The translations under genes and the position numbers were made by a program. DNA of 64,000 nt. Origin: Thalassobius sp034670005. GTDB lineage: Bacteria; Pseudomonadota; Alphaproteobacteria; Rhodobacterales; Rhodobacteraceae. The notes under the pieces were generated by a model. The model was given only the letters and a program-made list of their open reading frames with translations, did not search any database and was not told the DNA's origin. Of the stretch, positions 51,880 through 60,193 are shown in pieces. The stretch is taken from the NCBI RefSeq assembly GCF_034670005.1, contig NZ_JAXMOH010000007.1:124001-188000 (forward strand). The letters run 5' to 3'. The stretch's first letter is position 1, and every line of letters starts with the position of its first letter.

Positions 51880-52020
51880 ATGACCGTACAAAGGTCGCCA
51901 GCCAACAGTCTGGGTCGCTATCGGGCCATGGGTGGATTGCCCTGGTCGCATTCGGAACGATCAAAGATCGAGATTGCAGAAGCATCGGACACGCAGGCGA
52001 AGAGACTAAAGAAAATCTGA
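51880..52020 (+). CDS. Slp-like small protein between cheW and the cytoplasmic receptor gene
   Basis: 46 aa: MTVQRSPANSLGRYRAMGG at the start and a basic end (TQAKRLKKI). AAGGTGA lies upstream of the ATG. In R. sphaeroides cheOp3 a small gene, slp, lies in the same place between cheW4 and tlpT, which is my main reason to accept it; I recall that order but not its sequence. The LGRYR pentapeptide recurs near the receptor C-terminus and, as LGQYR, in the gene at 63795. Confidence 0.5.
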   Translation: MTVQRSPANSLGRYRAMGGLPWSHSERSKIEIAEASDTQAKRLKKI

Positions 52021-52084
52021 AACCTGCCGCTAATACAAGTATAGCCCGCCCCCCCCGAAGACCCCAGAAAAGGAGAATACTCCG

Positions 52085-53893
52085 ATGACGAATGCCAAGA
52101 CTGAAGAAACCGCCGCCCAGACGAAGCAGCTTGACGCGCTTACCGGTCGTCAGATGCTCGACGTGCTGGCGGTTCCGGTCGTCGTCACAGACACCGATCT
52201 CGTGATCACCGAAGCCAACGCCGCCGCCATTGCCATGTTTGAAAAGGCCGAACCCGTGCTGGCGGATAAGATGCCGGGTTTCAAGGCCAAAAACCTGATC
52301 GGATCGTGCATCGACGATTTCCATAGCAATCCCTCGCGTCAGCGAGGAATGCTTAATAACCTCGACAAGCCTATGCGCGCGTCGATCCGCCTGCCCAATT
52401 TTGCCTGGGATCTGGCGGTGACACCGCTGAAAGACGCAAATGGAAAAACCGTTCGATTGATTGCGGAGTTCGAAGATCGCTCTGGGATTCAGGTGATGGA
52501 AAATGAATTCGACATGCTGGTTCATCGCATGACCGAAATGGCCAACGCGCATGAAGCTGGCGATATCGACGCCTATATGACATGCGAAGGTTTCAGCGAC
52601 CCGAAGTTCTGCGAAGCTGCAGAGAATGTCAACGCGATGGTCAAGTCTCATATCGACACGAAAAAGGACGTGATTGCCGTATATGAAAAATTCGCCGATG
52701 GCGATTACAGCGCGGACCTGGCCCCACTGCCGGGCAAGAAGGTGTTCCTGAACAACGCAGTCAACAAGGCCCGTGACAGCTTCACCGAGGTGACCACCGA
52801 GATTAAACGCCTGTCGAATGCCATCATGGAAGGCAATCTGGACGTCAAGGCAGATACCGCCAAATTCAGCGGTGCCTATCGGGAGGTTGTCGAAGCTTTC
52901 GATGCGACGTTCTCCAGCCTGAACAATTCGTTCCATGCGCTGAAATCTCAGGTCGATCAGGTTGCCATGACCGTCGGCCAGATGTCTAGCGCCAGCCAGG
53001 AACTGGCGACCAATTCGCAAATCGCGTCGTCCTCGGTGGACGAAGTTTCGGCCTCTACCGAAGAAACCGATGTGCAGGTCAAGGCCAATGCCGAAGCCGC
53101 GAAGAATGCCGCGCACCTGGTGAATGTGAATGCTGAAGTGGCCGAAGAAGGCCAGGGCAAGATCAACGAAATGGTCGAAGCGATGGAAGGCATCGACGCC
53201 TCGTCGCAGGATATCGCCAAGATCATCAAGGTAATCGACGAAATTGCGTTCCAGACCAACCTGCTGGCGTTGAACGCTGCTGTCGAAGCGGCCCGTGCCG
53301 GTCAGCATGGTCGCGGATTTGCGGTGGTGGCGCAGGAAGTGCGCAACCTTGCTGGTCGGTCGGCCAAGGCGGCGCGCGAAACCTCTGACCTGATCGAGGC
53401 GTCTAACAGCCGCGTGTCTTCTGGTGTGCGCCTGGCCGCCGAAACCAGCGAAAGCTTCGAAAAGATCGCCGTCAACATCGCCGAAGTGAAGGACCTGGTC
53501 GAAACCATCAACCGCGCCTCGGAAGAACAGTCGCGCGGCGTGGCCCAGATCAACACCGCCATCGGTGAAGTCGCAAGGACCGCGTTGGCCACCAGCCAGC
53601 AGGCGGACGAACTGGCCGCAACTTCGGCTGAAATGACCGCTGCGACCGAACATATGACAAAGGAACTCGGTCGTTATCGACTGAGCAGCAACGCTGGCGT
53701 CAGCGGCGACTGGAGCACCATCGAAGGGATGGACAACCTGCCGCCGGAAATGATGGCCAAGCTTCAGGAAATGATGGGATCGGGCCATGCCATTCCCTCA
53801 GTTCCAGCCGCTGTTCTGAACGGTAAGGGAAAATCCAACGGCTTTTCCAACGGTCACGGTGACCATGACGAACGTGGGTTTAGCAACTTCTGA
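52085..53893 (+). CDS. Cytoplasmic chemoreceptor (TlpT-like) with N-terminal PAS domain
   Basis: 602 aa without membrane segments. Residues about 20-140 form a PAS-like sensor (LAVPVVVTDTDLVITEANAA). A linker with HAMP-like helices follows, then the signalling domain with the hairpin tip EIAFQTNLLALNAAVEAARA and GHGFAVVAQEVRNLA-type block (here GRGFAVVAQEVRNLAGRSA). The C-terminus is Gly/Ser/His-rich. By position it matches R. sphaeroides TlpT, which organises the cytoplasmic cluster. AAAAGGAG precedes the start; a C8 run lies at 52049-52056. Confidence 0.9.
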   Translation: MTNAKTEETAAQTKQLDALTGRQMLDVLAVPVVVTDTDLVITEANAAAIAMFEKAEPVLADKMPGFKAKNLIGSCIDDFHSNPSRQRGMLNNLDKPMRASIRLPNFAWDLAVTPLKDANGKTVRLIAEFEDRSGIQVMENEFDMLVHRMTEMANAHEAGDIDAYMTCEGFSDPKFCEAAENVNAMVKSHIDTKKDVIAVYEKFADGDYSADLAPLPGKKVFLNNAVNKARDSFTEVTTEIKRLSNAIMEGNLDVKADTAKFSGAYREVVEAFDATFSSLNNSFHALKSQVDQVAMTVGQMSSASQELATNSQIASSSVDEVSASTEETDVQVKANAEAAKNAAHLVNVNAEVAEEGQGKINEMVEAMEGIDASSQDIAKIIKVIDEIAFQTNLLALNAAVEAARAGQHGRGFAVVAQEVRNLAGRSAKAARETSDLIEASNSRVSSGVRLAAETSESFEKIAVNIAEVKDLVETINRASEEQSRGVAQINTAIGEVARTALATSQQADELAATSAEMTAATEHMTKELGRYRLSSNAGVSGDWSTIEGMDNLPPEMMAKLQEMMGSGHAIPSVPAAVLNGKGKSNGFSNGHGDHDERGFSNF

Positions 53894-53901
53894 TACCTGC
53901 C

Positions 53902-53925
53902 GCCCCCTGCCCGGGTGCAGGGGGC
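53902..53925 (+). other. Perfect hairpin between the receptor gene and cheY
   Basis: GCCCCCTGC and GCAGGGGGC form a 9-bp stem around the hexaloop CCGGGT, 9 bases after the receptor stop and 28 before cheY. Only CTTCTCTC follows, so it is at best a weak terminator; it may protect mRNA or separate expression levels. Confidence 0.5.
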
Positions 53926-53952
53926 TAACCTTCTCTCAAGGAGTGAACTAAG

Positions 53953-54357
53953 ATGTCGTATAAAGTAATGATCGTGGATGATGCTGCGATGATGCGGCTT
54001 TACATCTCCAGCTTCCTGAAATCGCTTCCTGAATTCAACATGGTGGCGCAGGCCGCCAACGGTCAGGAAGCGCTGGATAAGCTGTCGGACTATCCCGATC
54101 TGGACCTGATCCTGCTGGATATCGAAATGCCGGTGATGGACGGCCTGGAATTCCTGCGCCATGCCAAGCTGAAGACACGCGCAAAGATTTGTATGCTGTC
54201 ATCTGTCACCGTGCAGGGGTCGCCGCACGCCGCGAAAGCACGCGAGCTGGGTGCCGATGGGGTTGTGGCTAAACCCTCTGGGACCGTGTCGCACGATCTG
54301 GAAGAAAAGACCGGCGACGAACTTCGCGACACCATGCGCAGGCTGGTCGCAGCCTGA
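53953..54357 (+). CDS. cheY: CheY-type response regulator (CheY6-like)
   Basis: 134 aa, single receiver domain: acidic pair Asp9/Asp10, phospho-acceptor Asp56 in LLDIEMPVMDGLEF, the switch Ser in MLSSVT and Lys in VAKPSG. An extra C-terminal segment (HDLEEKTGDELRDTMRRLVAA) follows. Its place next to the large CheA3-like gene matches R. sphaeroides CheY6, the main motor-binding CheY of that cluster. Confidence 0.92.
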   Translation: MSYKVMIVDDAAMMRLYISSFLKSLPEFNMVAQAANGQEALDKLSDYPDLDLILLDIEMPVMDGLEFLRHAKLKTRAKICMLSSVTVQGSPHAAKARELGADGVVAKPSGTVSHDLEEKTGDELRDTMRRLVAA

Positions 54358-54405
54358 TCTGCGCGAAACCGGTAGTTAGTATTATTTTGTAAGAACAGGT
54401 GAGCC

Positions 54406-57400
54406 ATGTCGGACGAAATGGATGAAATCTGGGAACTCTTTGCCGATGACGGCTCTCAGTCCCTGGACGCGATGGAAGCCGCGCTTGACGCTTTGACCGA
54501 TGATGGCACGGATGATCAGGTGCCGCATATTTCAGCCCTGTTCCGCGCGGTTCACACCTTCAAGGGAAATTCCCGGGTTCTGGGCCTGTCGGTGGTCGAA
54601 AGCCGGGCTCATCTCGCCGAAGACCTGATCGGGTTGGTCCGGGATTCCGGCGTTCCGCTGACGCCAGAAATTATCGACCTGTTGTTTTTGACCGGCGACA
54701 CGCTGCGCATAATGTTGGATGACGTCGCCGCAACACGTGCCGATGTCGACCCGGAGCCATCCGAAGACCTGCTGCGTCAGCTGAAGGAAATGATCGCTAA
54801 ATGCGATCCCGAAGCCGAACCAGCCCCGCAAGCCGATCCGCCTGAAAGCGAAGAACAAGCCGCCGATACAGGGGGCGAGGCAGAGATGCCGGCGGCGGAT
54901 GCAGCAGAAACCCCTGTGGCCACCGCCCCGGCAATAGGTGGTATGGACATGTCCGCGCTGTTCGATGAAATGTCGGATGATGACGAGGGCGGGGCCGCCA
55001 GTGGCGGCGATGATGAAGAAGACGATTTCTGGCAATTCGACGAAGACCTCGACCCGGACGCGCTGGCTGCCAAAAAGGCCGCCGCCGAGGCGGACATGGA
55101 AGAGGCCGAATCCGAACGTCCCGTTATGCATGGCGCGGCGGCTGAGACCCCAGTCGAATCGTCGGTGAAAATTGATGATGGCCCGCCGCTGGAAACGCTG
55201 GCGGACGACCCGACCTATCGCAAGATTTACGCTGAAATGACCGAAGACATGGTCGAAAAGCTGAATGCGATCCTGCGGTCTGATGATGCTTTCGAAGACA
55301 GACGCAAGGACGCCGAGAAACAGGCTGATGGTCTGTTGCACGCAGCTCAGCAGATGGGTTTTGCCGACTGGGTCGCGGTACTGGAAGATTTCGCATTCGA
55401 TTGCCCTGCGCTGCAAGACGAAGCTCAACTGGCTGCCGGATTAACTGAGTTTCTTGGCAAGATCGAGGCGTTGCAGAATGGCGGCGTTGCGCCGGTCGCG
55501 GCGGCGCCCTCACAGGCTCAGAGCGGCGAATCCGCCGCCGATCAAGTCGCCGAGGTACCTGCCCAGGCTGAGGAAGTGCTCGACAGTCCGAAATCGCTGG
55601 CGGATGATCCGACCTATCAGAAAATCTATGCCGATATGACCGATGATCTGGTTTCGCGGCTGACCTCTATCCGTGACGCCGACGACGCGGTTGAAGACCG
55701 CCGCGACGAAGTAGTCAAACATGTCGGCGGCTTGCTGCATGCGGCACGTCAGATGGGGTTTGACGACTGGGTCAACGTGCTGGAGACGTTTGAGACCGAT
55801 GCTGGAAAGCTGGCAGACGCTGCTGGCTTGGTCGACGGGATAAACGGCCTTCTGGCCAATATCGATGCGTTGCGCAACGGCGAGACACCGACGATGGCAG
55901 CTTCGGAAGCTGAACCTGCTGCCCCGGCACCGGAACCCGTCCCGGTCGCGGTCGCCGATCCCGCGCCTGAACCAATCGCGGCGCCGACCCCCGAACCGAT
56001 TGCCCAGGCCGAAGCGGCCCAGCCCGCTGCGGAAGAGTCCGGGGCAGGGGATCAGCCGAAAACATTGGCCGATGATCCGACCTATCGGAAAATTTATGCC
56101 GACATGACCGAGGAATTGGTCAAGAAGCTGAAGGCGATCCGTAAATCGAGCGACAGCGTCGAACAACGCCGCAGCGAAGTTGCCAAACAGGTTGGCGGAT
56201 TGCTTCACGCAGCCCAGCAGATGGGGTTTGTCGACTGGATTACCTTGCTACAGGTGTTCGAAGCCAATGCTGGCAAATTGTCCGATGATGCGGCTCTGAA
56301 GGAAGGCATCGATGGCTTCCTCGCCAATGTTGATGCGCTGCAGAAGGGCGGCGCGATCGCGCAGCCCAAGTCGGGCAGCGACGAAGCCGATGATTTGTTC
56401 CGTCAGTTGGAACCCTACTACAGCAGGATCGCCGAAGCGGTTCTGGGGTTGGATGACGATGTCGTGGCAGCGCAGGCCAAACTGAGCGAACTCGCCGAGG
56501 AGGTCGTTACCAAGGTCGAAGCCTTCGGTCTGGTCCGTGCCGAGGATGCGGCGCGCCGCATCGCCAAGGCCGAAACCGTCAAGGCCGCCCGGATTGCCCA
56601 ACTGTCATTCTATGAGGAACTGATCGGCTACGAACAGGTGATGCCGATCGAAAGCAGCGTTTCGGGCGATCTCATGGTCCGGCCCTCTCATCTTGTGCAG
56701 CTTTGGGCCACCGATCAGATTTTCGACACGCTGGGCGCATTGCGCAATATGATGGAACGGGTGTCGCTGGATGGCGAAGGCGATGATTGGTTCGCCTCTT
56801 TTAATCATCACATGCGGTTGGTTTTTCATGCCTGTAATCATTACCGGATGGAAACCGCGGCCAGCCTGACCATGGCGCTGGTCGATCTGTTCGCCCGGGT
56901 GAATGAAACCAATTCGGTTGCCGATGCGCTGATGCTGCATATGGCGCGCGGGTTTCTGGAAACCATCGAATTGGTCTATGATGCCCTGGATCAGGGCGAT
57001 GATCCCGATCTGTCGAAAATCGACGACTTGTTCGAAGAAGCTACCAATATTTCTTTCCAACAGGGTGGCGTCGTTTCGGCCCGGACCATCGAACGCAAAC
57101 TGGGCCTGCCCGAGGAATTCCATCGGGTTTTGTCGCCGGACAGCGTGCGGTCGGCTCATGCCGCATTGGTCGATCACAAGAAATTTTACGTCGTCCGCAC
57201 CGATCTGAACGAAGACGAATCGCTGGCCGAAAAGTTCCTTGAATGGATCGGTGAAGGCAACGCCCAGATGATCACCAATGTGACGGTGTTCGAGGGGGAC
57301 AAGACGCTGTTTGATTTCCTGCTTGCGACGGAGCTGGAGCATGACGCCATTGTTGGTGCAATGACCGCGATGGACCCGACGGCCGGAAATCTTTACGTCG

Positions 57401-58593
57401 AAATCGTGCTGGCGCCCGATTACGAGACAGATGAAGACGACGATCAGGACGAAGATGACTCCAGTTCGGAAAGCAGCGCATCAGGCCCATCGATCAGCTT
57501 GCCGCTGATGGAGGCGATCGGCGAAATCTCTGCTGGTCAGGCGATGGTGCATCACATTCTGGAAGATCTGTCCTCGACCGATCTGGTGCAAAGCCTGGAT
57601 CATGTCTTGCGCCGCGTGGAACCGGATCAGGGCCCGGCGCTGGAACCAGAAACCTATAACGCACTGCGTGACATAATCGAAACCTATACGCATAAAGTCG
57701 CGCGTGCCGCCGAAGCAGAAACCCAGTTGAACGCCCAGATGGGACGCCTGCAGGAAGAAACCGCCAAGCTTCGGGAACGTCCTGCCGGTATCTTGCTGCG
57801 CACTCTGGCCGCCTATGTCGAAACCCGATCGCGGCAGGCAGGTAAAGAAGCCCGCATGTCGCATAATGGCGAGAATGTCGTCCTTGATCAGGCCATGCTG
57901 GATGCGTTGGGCAAGTTGTTGAAAAAAGTGATCCGCAGCCGACTGGGCGGAGAAGACGGCCCGGCACAGTTCCACCTTTCGTTGTCGCGTGCCGATAACC
58001 GGGTGTCTGTGTTGCTGGAAGATGATGGTAAAACCGATCTCGATCATGACGTGTTGCAGGAACTGCATCAGGTTGCGGTGCGGGAGGGCGGCGAATTCCG
58101 CCCGGTACAGATGCCGTCCGGTGGTATGCGGTTCCATCTTTCGCTACCGGTTCACATGGCGCTGCTGGAAGGTATGGTCGTTCGCGTCGGTGAGGTCTGC
58201 TATGTGGTGCCGGTAAATTCGATCGAACGCATTCAACTGGGTGCAGCGGATGCATTGTTGCCGATTGCCGCTTCGAAAAACAGTGCCATGTTGCGCACCG
58301 ACACTGGTGAGCTGGCCCCGATCCGGCCGCTGAGCGGTCCCGTCGACAACCTGTCCAAACTTACCGCAGCCAATGTGGGCGACGGTACATCCTCGAAACT
58401 TTATGTCGTTCTGCGCAGCGACAATCATCGTATCGCGGTGCCTGTCGATGAGATGCTGGGACAACAATTGGTGCTGCTGCGCCCGCTGCAAGGTCCGTTG
58501 GTCGGTATTCGGAACATGATGGGGCTTGCGCTGTTGTCGGGTGGCGAAGTCGGCATGGTCGTCGCCGTGGATCGCCTGGCTGACGCTGCATGA
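54406..58593 (+). CDS. cheA: CheA3-type protein: P1 phosphotransfer domain, three tandem repeats, vestigial ATPase region, CheW-like domain
   Basis: 1395 aa. Residues 1-110 are an HPt/P1 domain with the phospho-acceptor His50 in AVHTFKGNS. An acidic Ala/Pro-rich linker follows, then three repeats of about 97 aa at residues 265-361, 398-494 and 554-650. A long helical part runs to about 1140. Residues about 1150-1245 look like a ruined P4 ATPase: the LEDDGKTDLD stretch matches a G1 box, but no N box remains. The P5 CheW-like domain is about 1245-1395. R. sphaeroides CheA3 has P1 and P5 separated by a long region with CheY6-P phosphatase activity; CheA4, encoded at 48067, phosphorylates it. Confidence 0.9.
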   Translation: MSDEMDEIWELFADDGSQSLDAMEAALDALTDDGTDDQVPHISALFRAVHTFKGNSRVLGLSVVESRAHLAEDLIGLVRDSGVPLTPEIIDLLFLTGDTLRIMLDDVAATRADVDPEPSEDLLRQLKEMIAKCDPEAEPAPQADPPESEEQAADTGGEAEMPAADAAETPVATAPAIGGMDMSALFDEMSDDDEGGAASGGDDEEDDFWQFDEDLDPDALAAKKAAAEADMEEAESERPVMHGAAAETPVESSVKIDDGPPLETLADDPTYRKIYAEMTEDMVEKLNAILRSDDAFEDRRKDAEKQADGLLHAAQQMGFADWVAVLEDFAFDCPALQDEAQLAAGLTEFLGKIEALQNGGVAPVAAAPSQAQSGESAADQVAEVPAQAEEVLDSPKSLADDPTYQKIYADMTDDLVSRLTSIRDADDAVEDRRDEVVKHVGGLLHAARQMGFDDWVNVLETFETDAGKLADAAGLVDGINGLLANIDALRNGETPTMAASEAEPAAPAPEPVPVAVADPAPEPIAAPTPEPIAQAEAAQPAAEESGAGDQPKTLADDPTYRKIYADMTEELVKKLKAIRKSSDSVEQRRSEVAKQVGGLLHAAQQMGFVDWITLLQVFEANAGKLSDDAALKEGIDGFLANVDALQKGGAIAQPKSGSDEADDLFRQLEPYYSRIAEAVLGLDDDVVAAQAKLSELAEEVVTKVEAFGLVRAEDAARRIAKAETVKAARIAQLSFYEELIGYEQVMPIESSVSGDLMVRPSHLVQLWATDQIFDTLGALRNMMERVSLDGEGDDWFASFNHHMRLVFHACNHYRMETAASLTMALVDLFARVNETNSVADALMLHMARGFLETIELVYDALDQGDDPDLSKIDDLFEEATNISFQQGGVVSARTIERKLGLPEEFHRVLSPDSVRSAHAALVDHKKFYVVRTDLNEDESLAEKFLEWIGEGNAQMITNVTVFEGDKTLFDFLLATELEHDAIVGAMTAMDPTAGNLYVEIVLAPDYETDEDDDQDEDDSSSESSASGPSISLPLMEAIGEISAGQAMVHHILEDLSSTDLVQSLDHVLRRVEPDQGPALEPETYNALRDIIETYTHKVARAAEAETQLNAQMGRLQEETAKLRERPAGILLRTLAAYVETRSRQAGKEARMSHNGENVVLDQAMLDALGKLLKKVIRSRLGGEDGPAQFHLSLSRADNRVSVLLEDDGKTDLDHDVLQELHQVAVREGGEFRPVQMPSGGMRFHLSLPVHMALLEGMVVRVGEVCYVVPVNSIERIQLGAADALLPIAASKNSAMLRTDTGELAPIRPLSGPVDNLSKLTAANVGDGTSSKLYVVLRSDNHRIAVPVDEMLGQQLVLLRPLQGPLVGIRNMMGLALLSGGEVGMVVAVDRLADAA
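55198..56355 (+). repeat. Three tandem ~97-aa repeats within the CheA3-like protein
   Basis: Each unit begins LADDPTY-x-KIYAxMT and contains GLLHAAxQMGFxDW about 47 residues later. The His in this motif falls at 312, 445 and 601. Units start at residues 265, 398 and 554, separated by Ala/Pro/Glu-rich linkers. The H-x-x-x-x-x-G-F pattern recalls, with shorter spacing, the HxLKG helix of HPt domains. Confidence 0.85.
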
Positions 58594-58667
58594 TCCGCTT
58601 TGTTAAACAGCATTTTGGATTTGGTCTCTGGTTCGGGGCGGCAGTTTTGCAGCGCGTCCTGCTAGCC

Positions 58668-58715
58668 GGGGCGCGAAAACTGCAAAAATCGTTACGGCGA
58701 CTTTTGCAACGCCCC
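58668..58715 (+). other. Long hairpin downstream of the CheA3-like gene
   Basis: Outer arms GGGGCG/CGCCCC enclose a near-perfect 11-bp stem TGCAAAAATCG/CGACTTTTGCA (one A-C mismatch) with hexaloop TTACGG. No T-run follows. A related GGGGCGGCAGTTTTGCAG stretch lies just 5'. It probably marks the 3' end of the chemotaxis mRNA. Confidence 0.55.
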
Positions 58716-58916
58716 GCCCAGACGTCGCCAAATTGCCGTTCAGCGGGGCGCACCCATCCGATGACCGGACGGGAGCGCGGCCCAAACCATGATGCTGTAC
58801 CGGGATTGCAGGCCAATGTTGGCCTCGCTCCGCGCTACCTGCACGGCGGTTCGCAGGCTGAGGCGCAGAAACATGCTCCTTTCTGGGCGAAATCGGGTAT
58901 TTGATACCGAAAAAAA

Positions 58917-58967
58917 CTAAAGCGAGTGGGGGTCTGTGCCGTTCTAATTAGTAACAAACGGTATAAT
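58917..58967 (+). promoter_or_regulatory. Candidate promoter(s) for the fliS operon
   Basis: A perfect TATAAT at 58962-58967 lacks a good -35. Alternatively TAAA at 58917-58920 and GCCGTTCT about 16 bases on loosely match a flagellar sigma-28 promoter (TAAA-N15-GCCGATAA), which would suit a late flagellar gene. Neither is certain. Confidence 0.3.
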
Positions 58968-58988
58968 GTTTCCAGAGGAACCCGCCCG

Positions 58989-59387
58989 ATGACATTTGCT
59001 CTTGCACGCTCTAAGTATCGCCAAACCGGCAATTCGGGCATGAACGTTCCTGACGATCCATATCAGATCATTCGCGTGGTTTTGCGCGAACTGGAACAGT
59101 CGCTCAATGTCCTGAAAGCGGCGGAGGAAACCGGCACTGGTTATCCTCAGGACCACGTCAACAAATCGCTGCGCGCGATCTATCTGCTGCAATCAAGCCT
59201 GGATTTCGAACAGGGCGGCGATATCGCAGTCAGCTTGTTCGAACTTTACGAATACTGCCGCCAAACAGTTTTGTCGGCGTTTCGCCGGGAAGAAGGCGCG
59301 AAGGTCGATCAGGCGGCCGATGCGATTTCGGGCATTCTGGATGCATGGACTGAAATCGGCCCTGAGATTGGAAGGCAAGTTGGATGA
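58989..59387 (+). CDS. fliS: Flagellar export chaperone FliS
   Basis: 132 aa from ATG 58989 (GAGGAA 8-9 bases upstream). FliS binds flagellin and prevents early assembly. The pattern DPYQIIRVVLRELEQSLNVL, NKSLRAIYLLQSSLDFEQGG and LFELYEYCRQTVLSAF matches FliS helices, and an early YRQTG segment matches the N-terminal flagellin-interacting part. Overlaps the next gene by 4 bases. Confidence 0.85.
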   Translation: MTFALARSKYRQTGNSGMNVPDDPYQIIRVVLRELEQSLNVLKAAEETGTGYPQDHVNKSLRAIYLLQSSLDFEQGGDIAVSLFELYEYCRQTVLSAFRREEGAKVDQAADAISGILDAWTEIGPEIGRQVG

Positions 59388-59722
59388 GCATCGAGCCGAT
59401 AGATGAAGATTTCAACGGTTTCTGTTTGCAGGAATTTGAAGAGTTGATGCAGGAATTCGAACAGGCGGCCCGTGAGGGCGATCTGACGGAATTCCGGCGG
59501 CTCGATCACATTTTGCGTAGCAAGGCGCTGGCAGTGATCGGCGGTATGCCGGACATGAAGCCATCCGATGAACGTTATGTTGGCGCATTAAAAGAAGCCG
59601 TCGCTCGGCTTGGATCTGCTGCCGGTGAAATCCAGCAGGAACGCCAACAGCTCAAGGCACGGCGAGAATCCGACCGGCGCATCCGTCTGGCCTATTCGCA
59701 CAGAAAAGGAGTGATCAAATGA
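59384..59722 (+). CDS. FliT-like protein (by position), unknown family
   Basis: 112 aa, mainly helical and charged (LQEFEELMQEFEQAAREG; EIQQERQQLKARRESDRRI). It overlaps fliS (ATGA) and the next gene, a spot often taken by fliT, a chaperone for the filament cap. Sequence alone does not prove this. Confidence 0.6.
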   Translation: MSIEPIDEDFNGFCLQEFEELMQEFEQAAREGDLTEFRRLDHILRSKALAVIGGMPDMKPSDERYVGALKEAVARLGSAAGEIQQERQQLKARRESDRRIRLAYSHRKGVIK

Positions 59723-59940
59723 AATCGACCGCTACCTGCCAACGATGCCTATGGCTCCGGGCTTTTCTGGCCGTGGGATTTGCGCTGATCGTTTTGATCG
59801 GAATGCAACCCGAAGCAGCGCAGATCGTTGCCGCCATGATGCCGACGCCGCTGTCGCTTGCCGTCGGCGGTATGTTTTTGGGCTCTTTGGCCTTTTTCTT
59901 TCGTCTGTGGGTCTGGGTCCGGATCGCGAAAGAGGGCTGA
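59719..59940 (+). CDS. Small two-span membrane protein after the FliT-like gene
   Basis: 73 aa, overlapping the previous stop (ATGA). Membrane segments AFLAVGFALIVLIGMQ and LAVGGMFLGSLAFFFRLWVW; an N-terminal CxxC (CQRC). Function unknown; co-transcription with fliS is likely. Confidence 0.6.
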   Translation: MKSTATCQRCLWLRAFLAVGFALIVLIGMQPEAAQIVAAMMPTPLSLAVGGMFLGSLAFFFRLWVWVRIAKEG

Positions 59941-59944
59941 TTCC

Positions 59945-60127
59945 TCAGCTCTGCAAGCCCTTGCCGCCTCTTTGTGACGGTTGCAACGGCGCCAACAGAT
60001 AGTCCATTGACAGAAAATGCCGTTTGACCGGGCGATCATCGACGTCGAATTGTACAACTTCGACGACCAGATCACCGGATTGGGCATTCGTATTGGGAAA
60101 TAGGCGATTGAAGCGATGTTCCAGCAT
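59945..60127 (-). CDS. Small protein of unknown function
   Basis: 60 aa with AAAGGAA well placed before ATG 60127. Sequence starts MLEHRFNRLFPNTNAQSG and contains DLVVEVVQFDVDDRPVKRHF. It ends 4 bp from the convergent membrane-protein gene and lies 66 bp after the FliL-like gene, probably in the same operon. Family not recognised. Confidence 0.5.
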   Translation of the reverse strand: MLEHRFNRLFPNTNAQSGDLVVEVVQFDVDDRPVKRHFLSMDYLLAPLQPSQRGGKGLQS

Positions 60128-60193
60128 GTCAGTTCCTTTTTTCGGATCTGATGCTATCGCTGCAAGTTTCCTGCCAATTTGCGATAACAGATA

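Larger units (their letters stand above)
58594..58988. other. 395-bp gap between the CheA3-like gene and fliS
   Basis: A long hairpin fills 58668-58715, and a 16-bp palindrome AGGCCAATGTTGGCCT lies at 58810-58825. A 104-codon frame starting at the CheA stop (ATGA) is Arg/Gln-rich and overlaps these structures, so I do not call it. A promoter candidate for fliS lies at the right end. Confidence 0.55.

Noticed and set aside
51491..53788. 765-codon frame on the minus strand opposite the cytoplasmic receptor
   Set aside because: It is antisense to a clear receptor gene with conserved signalling motifs; its sequence is His/Phe-rich in the way of GC-rich antisense frames and matches no family.
55772..56065. 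Frames on the minus strand within the CheA3-like gene linkers
   Set aside because: They arise from Ala/Pro/Glu-rich linker codons read in reverse.
55198..56355. Nucleotide tandem repeat or CRISPR-like array
   Set aside because: The repetition is at protein level in ~97-aa units of uneven spacing within one frame; it is not a CRISPR array.
58590..58904. 104-codon frame overlapping the end of the CheA3-like gene (ATGA)
   Set aside because: Arg/Gln/Pro-rich sequence crosses a long hairpin and a palindrome; no ribosome-binding site apart from the overlap.
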